From: Pseudomonadota bacterium
Lineage (GTDB): Bacteria > Desulfobacterota > Binatia > Binatales > Binataceae
Assembly (NCBI GenBank): GCA_021324885.1
Contig: JAJPIF010000017.1
Coordinates: 60,926-124,925 of the forward strand
Direction of reading: 5' to 3'
Length of the DNA: 64,000 bases
Made by a program: the position numbers and the translations under genes. This document shows positions 1-7,933 of the stretch, piece after piece. Each line of letters opens with the position of its first letter. Within the stretch, counting starts at the first letter, position 1. The notes beneath the pieces are model-generated. The model did no database searches, was not told the origin of the DNA, and saw nothing but the letters and a program-made list of their open reading frames with translations.

Positions 1-154
1 GCTTATCTACAAGTTTAGCAGTGAGAGTTCATCAGCAGGGTCCACCAACCTGCCTTGATCTGCCCAGCATGGATGGCTTTCCCCATCAGTTTTGCGGCTT
101 GACCCGCCATCATCGGCGTGGGATTTCTTTGCTTGCCGCTCGCTGGGAGGTACC

Positions 155-574
155 ATGGCCTGGATACTGGCGTTCCACGTATTTAGCGTAATTCTCTGGA
201 TGGGCACCCTTTTAGTGGTGTCTTCGTTTCTCGGTCTGGTTGCTGATGAGGTGGGAGTTTCCAAGGAGCGTTTTCTGGTCGCGGCCAGGCGGCTGATGAT
301 TTTGAGCGCCAACGGGGGCGCGCTGGCGACGGTCGGGTTTGGCGTCTGGCTCATCCTGCTCGACCCGGCAGTGATACGGCAGGGATGGCTGCATGTGAAG
401 CTTGCTCTGGTCTTTGTGATAGTCGCGATGCATGTGCGGCTTTACTGGCGGATAAGGCGGCTTCAGTTGGAACCGTCGGCCGCCAGCCGATCGGAATTCG
501 CGATGGTGCACGGTTTTCTGAGCCTGCTTTTATTAGGGATTTTGTTTTTGGTTTTTGTACGTCCATTGGCCTGA
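155..574 (+). CDS. HemJ/CopD-like small integral membrane protein
   Basis: Predicted 139-residue membrane protein with about four hydrophobic segments. The first helix carries a histidine (FHVFSVILW), followed later by GWLHVKLALV with another histidine in MHVRLYW, and a hydrophobic end closing on VFVRPLA. This arrangement resembles the HemJ (UPF0093) protoporphyrinogen IX oxidase family and the related CopD superfamily; which one cannot be settled by eye. The ORF is open from 92, but ATG 155 is preferred because GGGAGG lies four bases upstream and the protein then begins directly with the first membrane helix. No other haem genes are nearby, so the haem role is only family inference. Confidence 0.7.
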   Translation: MAWILAFHVFSVILWMGTLLVVSSFLGLVADEVGVSKERFLVAARRLMILSANGGALATVGFGVWLILLDPAVIRQGWLHVKLALVFVIVAMHVRLYWRIRRLQLEPSAASRSEFAMVHGFLSLLLLGILFLVFVRPLA

Positions 575-667
575 TTTGTGGACTGCGTGGGATCGGGCCT
601 TTGCCGGAGACTATTCAAAATTGCCGCCACCCGTGCCACACTGGATGGCGGTATCCGCGTCTGCTGA

Positions 668-1624
668 ATGCGTAGACGACTGTTATATACACTGGGCGTT
701 TACGCCATTGCTTTCGCCATCATCGGGTATCTGGCCCGTGGTATCGAGCCCGGCCAGCTTTTGCGCAATTTCTCGATGGCGAATCTATGGGTGTTCGTGC
801 CGGCCAGTGCGGGTTCTTTCGCGATCTGGTTTGGCGGCGAGACGCTGCTCTTCGCCTGCCTGTTCAGCTATTTCCATTCGCGCACCAGCTTTCGCGAGAT
901 GCTGCCGGCCAACGCCGCGCAGTATTTCCTGCAATTGGTTAACAGCGCCGTGGCCGGCGCCGCGCTCGTCATGTTTATGAACCGGCGCAAGAAGGTCCCA
1001 TGGCTGGCCGGTGGATGCACCCTGATTTTTCAGGCGGTGCTGGACTTCCAGATCATGGCGGCGATGGCCCTGGTAGCGGCGCTGTTGGAGCCGGCTTCGA
1101 TATTACACCGTTATTGGTATATTCCGGCCGCGGTGCTGGCGCCTTTGTTACTGAACACCTGTTTCTGGATGCGCGGGCGACCGCGCTCGGGTTTAGCCCG
1201 ATGGTTTTACGAGCGGCCGTCGATGGCATCGTTCCGCCTTGCCCGGCCCTCACACTACGCCCGGTTGGGCGGCCTTCGTATCTCGATCTTCCTGGCCTAT
1301 GGCATCGCGCTTTACTTCCAGATCAGAGGCTTCCATATAAATGTTCATCCGTCCCAGGTTTTTGCGGTTCTCCCCGCCGTGGTGTTCTTCGACGGTTTGC
1401 CGTTCACGCCGGTTGGTCTGGGCCCCGTACAGGCGATCATCGTAACTGGATTCAAAGCGTATGCATCGCCTGCCAGACTGCTGGCCATGGCTCTTTCGAT
1501 GAGCTTCATGACCATCGCATTCCAGGCTCCGTTGGGACTTGGCTCTGCCGGGGCCTTTGCCCGCGAGGCAGCGGACGCGGCAACCCGGGGTTTGCTGAGC
1601 GACCAATGGGTTCCCGGATCCTGA
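668..1624 (+). CDS. LPG-synthase-TM / UPF0104-type integral membrane protein
   Basis: A 318-residue polytopic inner-membrane protein with roughly eight hydrophobic stretches. Its layout resembles the lysylphosphatidylglycerol synthetase transmembrane (AglD/UPF0104) family, members of which act as or resemble lipid flippases. The family-like FFDGLPFTPVGLG segment near residue 240 is the best clue. No soluble GNAT-like aminoacyl transferase domain follows, so it is not a full MprF. It starts with ATG 668, 93 bases after the HemJ-like gene, with no convincing Shine-Dalgarno. The assignment is by general resemblance, and a purely hypothetical membrane protein is the alternative. Confidence 0.65.
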   Translation: MRRRLLYTLGVYAIAFAIIGYLARGIEPGQLLRNFSMANLWVFVPASAGSFAIWFGGETLLFACLFSYFHSRTSFREMLPANAAQYFLQLVNSAVAGAALVMFMNRRKKVPWLAGGCTLIFQAVLDFQIMAAMALVAALLEPASILHRYWYIPAAVLAPLLLNTCFWMRGRPRSGLARWFYERPSMASFRLARPSHYARLGGLRISIFLAYGIALYFQIRGFHINVHPSQVFAVLPAVVFFDGLPFTPVGLGPVQAIIVTGFKAYASPARLLAMALSMSFMTIAFQAPLGLGSAGAFAREAADAATRGLLSDQWVPGS

Positions 1625-1634
1625 CGGGTGCGCC

Positions 1635-1663
1635 TTGACGCGCCGGTTGCGCATACTTAGGTT
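1635..1663 (+). promoter_or_regulatory. Candidate sigma70-like promoter for trxA
   Basis: TTGACG at 1635-1640 is separated by 17 bases from TAGGTT at 1658-1663, giving a good -35 and a weak -10 box. The ATG of trxA follows 33 bases later with AGAGG at about the right place for ribosome binding. It was found by eye in a GC-rich genome and is unconfirmed. Confidence 0.4.
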
Positions 1664-1696
1664 GGTTATTAAGCTTGAAAACAGAGGTTAATCTAG

Positions 1697-2029
1697 ATGG
1701 CTAGTGCCAATATCAAGCATGTTAGCGACGCCAATTTCGAGGGCGAGGTTCTGAAATCGCCGACCCCGGTTCTAGTCGATTTCTGGGCGCCCTGGTGCGG
1801 GCCGTGTAAGGCTATCGCGCCAGTTCTCGATGAGTTGGCCGACGATTATGCCGGCAAGCTCAAGGTGGTCAAGATGAATGTCGACGAAAATCCCGATACC
1901 CCGGCACGATATGGAGTTCGCGGTATCCCCAACCTGCTGATCATCAAAGGCGGTCAGGTCAAGGATCAGATCGTCGGCGCGGTGCCCAAGGGGCATCTGG
2001 TGCGGGCGGTCGATCAAGCTCTGGCCTGA
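1697..2029 (+). CDS. trxA: Thioredoxin
   Basis: A 110-residue protein of standard thioredoxin length. The WCGPCK redox motif is at residues 33-38 and the cis-proline region reads GIPNLLI near residue 75. It reduces protein disulfides in the cytoplasm and is recycled by thioredoxin reductase, which is not in this window. Start ATG 1697 is preceded by AGAGG. It is transcribed alone or with the two membrane-protein genes upstream and is convergent with larE, from which it is separated by a strong hairpin. Identification is secure. Confidence 0.97.
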   Translation: MASANIKHVSDANFEGEVLKSPTPVLVDFWAPWCGPCKAIAPVLDELADDYAGKLKVVKMNVDENPDTPARYGVRGIPNLLIIKGGQVKDQIVGAVPKGHLVRAVDQALA

Positions 2030-2085
2030 GCGCTGCTACGCCAATCGCTCGCCCGCTCGGACCGAGAGGAAAAATTCGTCTATAG

Positions 2086-2124
2086 AATTGCCGAGGCGGA
2101 CCCGCCGAGGGTGCCTCGGCAATT
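2086..2124. terminator. Bidirectional hairpin between trxA and larE
   Basis: A perfect 12-base inverted repeat, AATTGCCGAGGC at 2086-2097 and GCCTCGGCAATT at 2113-2124, encloses a 15-base loop between two convergent genes. There is no long U run, although the outer A/T pairs end the stem. Its position suggests a shared terminator for trxA and larE. Confidence 0.6.
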
Positions 2125-2139
2125 TCATGTTTGGCGCAG

Positions 2140-2970
2140 TTAGTTGCCCGAACTGGTTCCGACCAGACCTTCATTAAGCGAGCCGGACCGGAAGCCCCCC
2201 AAGTCCAGGGTAACGAAGCGGAACCCGAGCTTGCGGAATTCGCGCGAGAGAATTTCTCCGATCTGCGGCTCGAGCAGGCGGGGCATCTCGTCGCGGCCCA
2301 CTTCCAGCCGCGCGACTTCACCATGATAACGCACGCGTACAACTCTGAATCCCAGCGAGCGGAGCAGCTTTTCGCCGCCTGAAACCTGTTGCAGCCGTTC
2401 CACCGTGATTTGGGTGCCGTAGGGGAAACGCGAGGACAAACAGGGCGACGCAGGACGGTCCCAGGTCGGCAGCGCCATCAGGCGCGAGAGCTCGCGAATC
2501 TCCTGTTTGGTGAGTTCCGCTTCGACCAGCGGATGGCGCACCTTTTTTTCCGCCGCGGCTTGCATGCCCGGCCGGTAATCGCGCAGGTCATCGAGATTGA
2601 GGCCATCGACAATGTGGTCGATTCCGAGTTCCGCCGCCTTCTGTTCACACACGGTAAACAGGTTGTGCTTGCACAAGTAGCATCGATTGAGCGGGTTGGC
2701 CGCGTATCCCGGGATCTCCAGTTCATTGGAGCCGATAATCAGGTGGCGGGCGCCGATAGAAGCGGCGAAGCCTTTGGCCGATTCCAGGTCTTCATCGGGC
2801 ATGGTCGGCGACGTCGTGGTCAACGCCAGTACGCGATCGCCCGCGGTCTCATGAGCCACCCGCAGCAGAAAGCTGGAATCGACTCCACCGGAAAAGGCCA
2901 CTATCACCGACCGCATCGGGGTGAAAATCGATCTTAGACGACCGAGCTTATGCTCCAACTGCGGCGTCAC
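2140..2970 (-). CDS. larE: LarE-type ATP-dependent sacrificial sulfur transferase
   Basis: A 276-residue PP-loop ATPase of LarE type. The N-terminus shows the PP-loop AFSGGVDSS (residues 25-33), then NRCYLCK near 95-101, and SPCLSSRFPYG with Cys177 at the position of the sacrificial cysteine of LarE. LarE adenylates and sulfurises pyridinium-3,5-biscarboxylic acid mononucleotide while building the nickel-pincer cofactor of lactate racemase family enzymes. No larA, larB or larC is visible here. The gene starts two bases after the cysK stop, so the two are almost certainly co-transcribed, linking a cysteine-making enzyme to a cysteine-consuming one. Family identity is firm; the exact substrate is inferred. 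Confidence 0.92.
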   Translation of the reverse strand: MTPQLEHKLGRLRSIFTPMRSVIVAFSGGVDSSFLLRVAHETAGDRVLALTTTSPTMPDEDLESAKGFAASIGARHLIIGSNELEIPGYAANPLNRCYLCKHNLFTVCEQKAAELGIDHIVDGLNLDDLRDYRPGMQAAAEKKVRHPLVEAELTKQEIRELSRLMALPTWDRPASPCLSSRFPYGTQITVERLQQVSGGEKLLRSLGFRVVRVRYHGEVARLEVGRDEMPRLLEPQIGEILSREFRKLGFRFVTLDLGGFRSGSLNEGLVGTSSGN

Positions 2971-2972
2971 AT

Positions 2973-3908
2973 TCAGATTCCTTCGGCTTGAAACAAATCA
3001 GTGGTGAGATAGCGCTCGCCGGTGTCACAGAAAATGGTGGCGACCAGTTTGCCGGGTCCGAGTTTCCGTGCTACCTCGAGAGCGGCGCAACAAGCCGCTC
3101 CCGAGGAGATGCCGACCAGCAGTCCTTCCTCGCGGGCCAGTCTGCGCGTAAACATTGTCGCGTCTTCGTCGCTGACGGCAATGACTTCGTCATAGACGTG
3201 CGGGTCGAGAATCTCCGGAATGAAGCCGGCGCCGATTCCCTGGATCTTGTGAAATCCCGGTTCACCGCCTGACAGCACCGGCGAGCTTTTGGGCTCGACG
3301 GCGATGATTCTAACCTGCTCGCCAAGCTTTTCGCGCAAAAAGCCGCCCACGCCCGTGATCGTCCCGCCGGTGCCGACGCCCGCCACGAAAGCGTCAATCC
3401 TTTCAAGCTGTTCGATTAGCTCCGGTCCGGTAGACTCATGATGCATCCTGGGATTGGCGGCGTTGGAGAATTGCTGGGGCATGAAGTAGCCGGGGTTGGC
3501 CCGCACCAGTTCCTCTGCCTTCGCAATCGCTCCATGCATCCCGCGCGTATCGGGAGTGAGGACGAGTTGGGCGCCGTAGGCACACAGCAACGAGCGCCGC
3601 TCCTCGCTCATCGTGTCGGGCATCGTAAGAATCAGTTTGTATCCCTTTACGGCCGCAACCAGGGCAAGCCCGATACCGGTATTACCGGAGGTTGGCTCGA
3701 CGATTGTATCGCCCGGTTTGAGCCGTCCCTCCTGTTCGGCGCGTTCAATCATCGCAAGACAGATGCGATCTTTGACGCTGCCGCCGGGATTATAGTTTTC
3801 CAGTTTGGCCCATACCTGGGCGTCCTGTTTACCAGGCATACGGTTAAGCCGGACGACGGGGGTATGCCCGATGAGGTCCAGCGGAGAGCGTGCGACGCTT
3901 ACTGGCAT
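2973..3908 (-). CDS. cysK: Cysteine synthase A (O-acetylserine sulfhydrylase)
   Basis: A PLP-dependent enzyme of 311 residues, the usual length, that makes L-cysteine from O-acetylserine and sulfide. The PLP lysine lies in NPGGSVKDR, the substrate/phosphate loop is TSGNTGIG, and a glycine-rich GTGGTITG loop follows. The ORF track opens at 4370, but the upstream 154 residues are non-homologous readthrough that would overlap the opposite-strand glycosyltransferase. ATG 3908 places the conserved start ([15 protein letters not shown]) where expected. It is followed immediately by larE in an apparent operon and is divergent from the GT9 gene. Confidence 0.95.
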   Translation of the reverse strand: MPVSVARSPLDLIGHTPVVRLNRMPGKQDAQVWAKLENYNPGGSVKDRICLAMIERAEQEGRLKPGDTIVEPTSGNTGIGLALVAAVKGYKLILTMPDTMSEERRSLLCAYGAQLVLTPDTRGMHGAIAKAEELVRANPGYFMPQQFSNAANPRMHHESTGPELIEQLERIDAFVAGVGTGGTITGVGGFLREKLGEQVRIIAVEPKSSPVLSGGEPGFHKIQGIGAGFIPEILDPHVYDEVIAVSDEDATMFTRRLAREEGLLVGISSGAACCAALEVARKLGPGKLVATIFCDTGERYLTTDLFQAEGI

Positions 3909-3998
3909 GGCGGTATTGTAGCTTGAATGCGCGATCTTTTGCGACAGTTGCGCGGCATCGACCGGCCTGGTTGGGCAGATTTCGCGCCCGGCATTACG

Positions 3999-4958
3999 AT
4001 GGAGGACATGGTTAACCGCGTGAAGTCGGTCGGGAATCGGGTGCTGGTAATTTTTCCCGGCGCTCTGGGTGACCTGATATGCCTGCTTCCGACCATTGAC
4101 GCTCTCGCCAGGCGCTACGGCGGACAAAGCCTCGAGCTGATGGCACGGGGAGAATTGGCTGAGTTTGCCGCCGGACGGACGCCGATCGCGCGCGCGCATT
4201 CGATCGATCGGCGCGAGGTCAGCCTTCTGTTCAGTGAGGATCCGGCGGCGCCCGCAGCCGCGGCGGAGTTCTTTGGGCCGTTTGTCTCGATTCATACGTT
4301 TTTTGGATTTGACAATGCGCGTATCCGCGAGGTTTTGCCGCGCGCCTGTCGTGGCACCGTGTTCTTCCATCGCTTCCGGCCCGAATCATCGGGCCACATC
4401 TCGGCGGCATATCTTGAGGAAATCGGCGAATCGCCAGGGTGCGATAGTCCTGGGATCACCGCCGGTTTGCGGTTGTCCGACGACGATATCGAGCAGGCCC
4501 GACGCATGGCTTCCGCTTTTGGCGCTGCGCCCGGCCGATTCATCCTGCTGATGCCTGGAAGCGGCAGCCTCGCCAAGAACTGGCCCGCCGAAAGATACCT
4601 GGAGTTGACCGTTCGCCTCAGCCGTTCTACCCCGGTCCTGACTGTACTAGGGCCCGCGGAGGTGGACCTTGAGTCGATCTTTTCCAATCTGGCGGTGATC
4701 AAAAGTCCGCCTCTAGGCACGTTGGCCGGATTGGCACGCCTATCGGCGGCATTTGTCGGCAACGACTCAGGCGTATCGCACCTGGCGGCCAGCGCGGGGG
4801 CCCGCGGAGTGGTTATATTTGGACCAACGGACCCTGCTCGTTGGCGTCCGCTGGGCAAGGTGAAAATCATCGCCTGCAGTGCCTTGCAGCGGCTGCCCTG
4901 GCAACAAGTCGCCGAGGCCGTGCAAATGATGGCGAGAGGTACGGAACGAGGGTGTTGA
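3999..4958 (+). CDS. Glycosyltransferase family 9 (heptosyltransferase-like)
   Basis: A GT9 (GT-B fold) transferase like the ADP-heptose:LPS heptosyltransferases. The N-terminus reads [13 protein letters not shown], the nucleotide-sugar half contains [13 protein letters not shown], and the C-terminal family signature is [13 protein letters not shown] followed by [10 protein letters not shown]. It probably adds a heptose or related sugar to lipopolysaccharide core at the inner membrane. The start is uncertain: the frame is open to ATG 3927, with alternatives ATG 3999 and ATG 4008. I chose 3999 because homology begins shortly after it and it leaves room for a promoter between this gene and divergent cysK. 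Confidence 0.85.
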   Translation: MEDMVNRVKSVGNRVLVIFPGALGDLICLLPTIDALARRYGGQSLELMARGELAEFAAGRTPIARAHSIDRREVSLLFSEDPAAPAAAAEFFGPFVSIHTFFGFDNARIREVLPRACRGTVFFHRFRPESSGHISAAYLEEIGESPGCDSPGITAGLRLSDDDIEQARRMASAFGAAPGRFILLMPGSGSLAKNWPAERYLELTVRLSRSTPVLTVLGPAEVDLESIFSNLAVIKSPPLGTLAGLARLSAAFVGNDSGVSHLAASAGARGVVIFGPTDPARWRPLGKVKIIACSALQRLPWQQVAEAVQMMARGTERGC

Positions 4959-5021
4959 GTCTGATAGACTCGTGCTTAAATCTTGGTCGTAGGTTGAAAT
5001 TGCGGGCCAGGTGAGGATCTC

Positions 5022-5885
5022 GTGAACAACTTTGTAAAAACCACGTTTCTTTTGGGTCTGCTGACCGGGCTGCTGATGTTGATCGGCGGCCTGATCGGTG
5101 GTCCGCGCGGCGTTCTGACCTTTTTTCTGATTTCGATGGCGATTAATTTCTTCAGTTACTGGGTTTCTGACAAGATGGTTTTACGGGCTTATAACGCTCA
5201 GCCCATCTCCCAACAGGACGACCCCGAGCTTTACGGTATTGTTCAGGAATTGTCCGCGGCGGCGAAAATCCCGATGCCCCGCCTGTATCTGATCGAGACC
5301 GACACGCCCAACGCTTTCGCCACAGGCCGCAACCCCCACCATGCGGCTGTCGCCGTAACCAGCGGCATACGGCGGATTTGCACCCGCGAAGAACTCAAGG
5401 GGGTTATCGGACACGAACTGTCACATGTAATCAATCGCGACATCCTGACCAGCACGATCGCGGCAGCCATGGCCGGCGCCGTGATGTTGATCGGGAACAT
5501 GGTGCGTTGGAGCGCGATTTTCGGCGGATTCGGCGGACGTGAGGACGAAGAGGGCGGTGGCATTATCGGCCTGATCGTGATGGTGGTGCTGGCGCCGATT
5601 GCCGCCACCTTGATTCAGTTGGCGATCTCACGCACGCGCGAGTACCAGGCCGACGCCAGCGGCGCTCGCCTGACCCATCATCCGCTGTATCTGGCCAACG
5701 CCCTGCGCAAGCTGGAGGCAGCCAACGAGCAGCTACCGATGAACGCGGGGCCCGCTACCGCGCACCTGTTTATCGTTAATCCACTTTCCGCCGCGGGCGT
5801 GTCGCGCCTGTTTTCCACCCATCCGCCGACTGAAGAGCGAATCGCGCGTTTGGAACAGATGGCGACGCGCAGCGGGATGGCATGA
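5022..5885 (+). CDS. htpX: Zinc metalloprotease HtpX
   Basis: A 287-residue M48 membrane protease. Two N-terminal membrane helices (about residues 5-50) precede the zinc motif HELSH at 131-135. A further hydrophobic pair follows, and the third zinc ligand is Glu207 in TREYQAD. HtpX degrades misfolded inner-membrane proteins on the cytoplasmic side together with FtsH-type quality control. Start is GTG 5022 with GTGAGG just upstream. It heads a plus-strand run continuing through DUF1844, DegQ, PBP1B-like, lipoprotein, tsaD, rsmA and mutM, most of it envelope maintenance. Confidence 0.95.
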   Translation: MNNFVKTTFLLGLLTGLLMLIGGLIGGPRGVLTFFLISMAINFFSYWVSDKMVLRAYNAQPISQQDDPELYGIVQELSAAAKIPMPRLYLIETDTPNAFATGRNPHHAAVAVTSGIRRICTREELKGVIGHELSHVINRDILTSTIAAAMAGAVMLIGNMVRWSAIFGGFGGREDEEGGGIIGLIVMVVLAPIAATLIQLAISRTREYQADASGARLTHHPLYLANALRKLEAANEQLPMNAGPATAHLFIVNPLSAAGVSRLFSTHPPTEERIARLEQMATRSGMA

Positions 5886-5910
5886 GAGTCCCAAAGGGAG
5901 CTGAATAGCG

Positions 5911-6375
5911 ATGGCCGAGCGAGAAGAAGAGGAAAAAAGCCGCGGGTTTAAGGTCGAAGATCGGCGGCGCTTCTCCGCCGAAGGTGAGCTGAAACCTGAG
6001 CATCAGGGCCAGGAGGCGAAAGCTGCCGAGCCCGGCGAAGGGCGCCAGCAGGCCGCTTCCGAGCATACGGAGCGGCCGCCAGCGGCACCACATCCGGCCT
6101 CGGACCCAGGGCATCGGTCGGGCTCGGAGCCCGAAATCAATTTTACCACGTTCGTGGTCAGCCTTTCGACCCAGGCCCTGATGCATCTTGGGGAGATACC
6201 TGATCCCGCCACCAATCAGCGCACGCATGATCTCGCTGCCGCCCAGCATATGATTGATATTCTCGGAATGCTGCAGAACAAAACGCGTGGTAATCTTGAT
6301 CCGGACGAGGAAGGCCTGCTGCGTTCGATCCTGTTTGACCTGCGGATGAAATACGTCGAAACGGCGCGGCACTAG
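5911..6375 (+). CDS. DUF1844 domain-containing protein
   Basis: A 154-residue cytoplasmic protein. Its first ~70 residues are highly charged and Glu/Pro/Arg-rich, probably disordered. The C-terminal half, from INFTTFVVSLSTQALMHLG to LRMKYVE, is a DUF1844 domain: short helices rich in Leu and Met with the LGEIPDP and IDILGMLQNKT segments. The function of DUF1844 is unknown. It lies 25 bases after htpX and just before a DegQ-type protease, suggesting co-expression with envelope quality control. Confidence 0.9.
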   Translation: MAEREEEEKSRGFKVEDRRRFSAEGELKPEHQGQEAKAAEPGEGRQQAASEHTERPPAAPHPASDPGHRSGSEPEINFTTFVVSLSTQALMHLGEIPDPATNQRTHDLAAAQHMIDILGMLQNKTRGNLDPDEEGLLRSILFDLRMKYVETARH

Positions 6376-6449
6376 ACTGGTCAAGGCGGAAGATTTGCGA
6401 GCGCGACTTGACCTGGCGTCGCGCCTTGGAGAAGCAGTCAGCGGTCTCA

Positions 6450-7904
6450 ATGTTGCTGGTTCGGCTAATCTCGTTACCGCGAGCGCTGGTGCTGGTTGCC
6501 CTGATTTGGGCGGCCGCGGCTGCGCCGGTGCATGCCGGTAATCTCTGGCTCGATTCGGCTGCCGACGGCCAGCAGGTCAAGCCCCAAAACTTGCCAGACT
6601 TTGTCGAATTGGCGGCCAGGCTGAGCCCCACTGTGGTGAATATCTCGACCCAATCACAGGCCGAAGTCGCAGGTGGCGACTCCCTGCCCCAAGGCCGCCC
6701 GTTGGAGCTTTCCCCCGAGGAACGCTTCGGTCTACCCGGTGGAGTTAAGAGCCTGGGCTCCGGCTTTATCATCAACCCGGCGGGCTATATCCTGACCAAC
6801 GAACACGTGATCGAGGACGCGGATAAGATCGTGGTGTCGCTGACCGATGGCCGCAATTTCAACGCCAAAGTCGTCGGGCGCGACGTGAAGACCGATGTGG
6901 CACTGCTCAAGATCGACGCCGGAGCCCCCTTGCCGGTCGCCCCGTTGGGCGACTCCAGCCGCTTGAAGGTCGGCCAGTGGGTGATGGCGATCGGCAACCC
7001 GTTCGGCTTCGATCATTCTGTAACCGCCGGCATTGTCAGCGCCAAAGCACGTTTTATTCCCGGCAGTTACAGCGATTTCATTCAAACCGATGCTTCGATC
7101 AACCCGGGCAATTCAGGCGGACCGCTGATCGATCTCAATGGGGCGGTGATCGGGGTCAATTCGGCAATCTATACGCGCACCGGGTCGAGTATGGGGATCG
7201 GTTTCGCGATTCCGATCAACGTGGTCAAGGAGGAAATCGAGCAACTGCGCGCCCAGGGAAAGGTGACACGCGGATGGCTGGGGGTGTATATCCAAAGGGT
7301 CACGCCGGCATTGTCGGATTCGCTGGGGCTTGAGGAGCCGCGCGGCGCCCTGGTTGCCGACGTCCTCAAGGACAGCCCGGCGAGCGCCGCCGGGATCGAG
7401 CGCGGCGACGTGATCATCGCGTTTAACGGACGGCCGATCAAAGATTCGCAGGAACTCCCGCTCATGGTCGGCGAGACGCCCGTGGGCCGCAGGGTCACGC
7501 TGAAATTTATCCGTGACCGGGCCATCCACCAGGTTACTGCGACGATCACTCCCTCGCGCGAGGACGAGATTGAAAAGGCGATTGGCACCCGGGAGCAGGA
7601 GCGGGCGCCCTCGGCGCGTCAGGTTGGGTTGGGGCTGGATGTCGAAAACATAACGCCGCAACTTGCCCGGGAGTTGGGAATGAGTGACAAAGGTGGCGTG
7701 GTGATTACGCAGGTGGAACCAGGGGGTTCTGCAGATGAGGCGGGATTGCGCGAGCACGACGTTATCCTGGAAGTGGATCGCCAGCCGGTCAATGACGTCC
7801 ACGCTTACCAGCAGGCCCTGAACAGACGGGGCGGCAGCTCGATCCTCCTGCTGATTGAACGCTCCGGGAGCACCATTTTCGTTCCCTTAAAACGGCAAGG
7901 CTGA
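6450..7904 (+). CDS. Do/DegQ-family periplasmic serine protease
   Basis: HtrA-type protease-chaperone of about 484 residues. After an N-terminal signal peptide ending near PVHAGN, the trypsin-like domain contains the triad His in TNEHVIED (about residue 119), Asp in KTDVALLKID (149) and Ser in NPGNSGGPL (222). Two PDZ domains follow, at about 285-370 and 395-480. It degrades or refolds damaged periplasmic proteins. The frame is also open to a TTG at 6408; ATG 6450 gives the more compact signal peptide but lacks a strong ribosome site, so the start is uncertain. It is the third gene of the plus-strand envelope run. Confidence 0.93.
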   Translation: MLLVRLISLPRALVLVALIWAAAAAPVHAGNLWLDSAADGQQVKPQNLPDFVELAARLSPTVVNISTQSQAEVAGGDSLPQGRPLELSPEERFGLPGGVKSLGSGFIINPAGYILTNEHVIEDADKIVVSLTDGRNFNAKVVGRDVKTDVALLKIDAGAPLPVAPLGDSSRLKVGQWVMAIGNPFGFDHSVTAGIVSAKARFIPGSYSDFIQTDASINPGNSGGPLIDLNGAVIGVNSAIYTRTGSSMGIGFAIPINVVKEEIEQLRAQGKVTRGWLGVYIQRVTPALSDSLGLEEPRGALVADVLKDSPASAAGIERGDVIIAFNGRPIKDSQELPLMVGETPVGRRVTLKFIRDRAIHQVTATITPSREDEIEKAIGTREQERAPSARQVGLGLDVENITPQLARELGMSDKGGVVITQVEPGGSADEAGLREHDVILEVDRQPVNDVHAYQQALNRRGGSSILLLIERSGSTIFVPLKRQG

Positions 7905-7933
7905 GACCGCGTCGGCTCGCGTCAAGCTGGCAA

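Noticed and set aside
1-154. Left-edge ORF at 7-354 on the minus strand
   Set aside because: It overlaps the HemJ/CopD-like gene and lacks any recognisable feature.
4957-4971. GAGTCT/AGACTC hairpin after the GT9 gene
   Set aside because: Only a 6-bp stem with a 3-base loop and no U run; too weak to call a terminator.
7113-7802. 229-residue minus-strand ORF opposite degQ
   Set aside because: It is a GC-rich antisense shadow of a well-identified protease gene, with no family motif.
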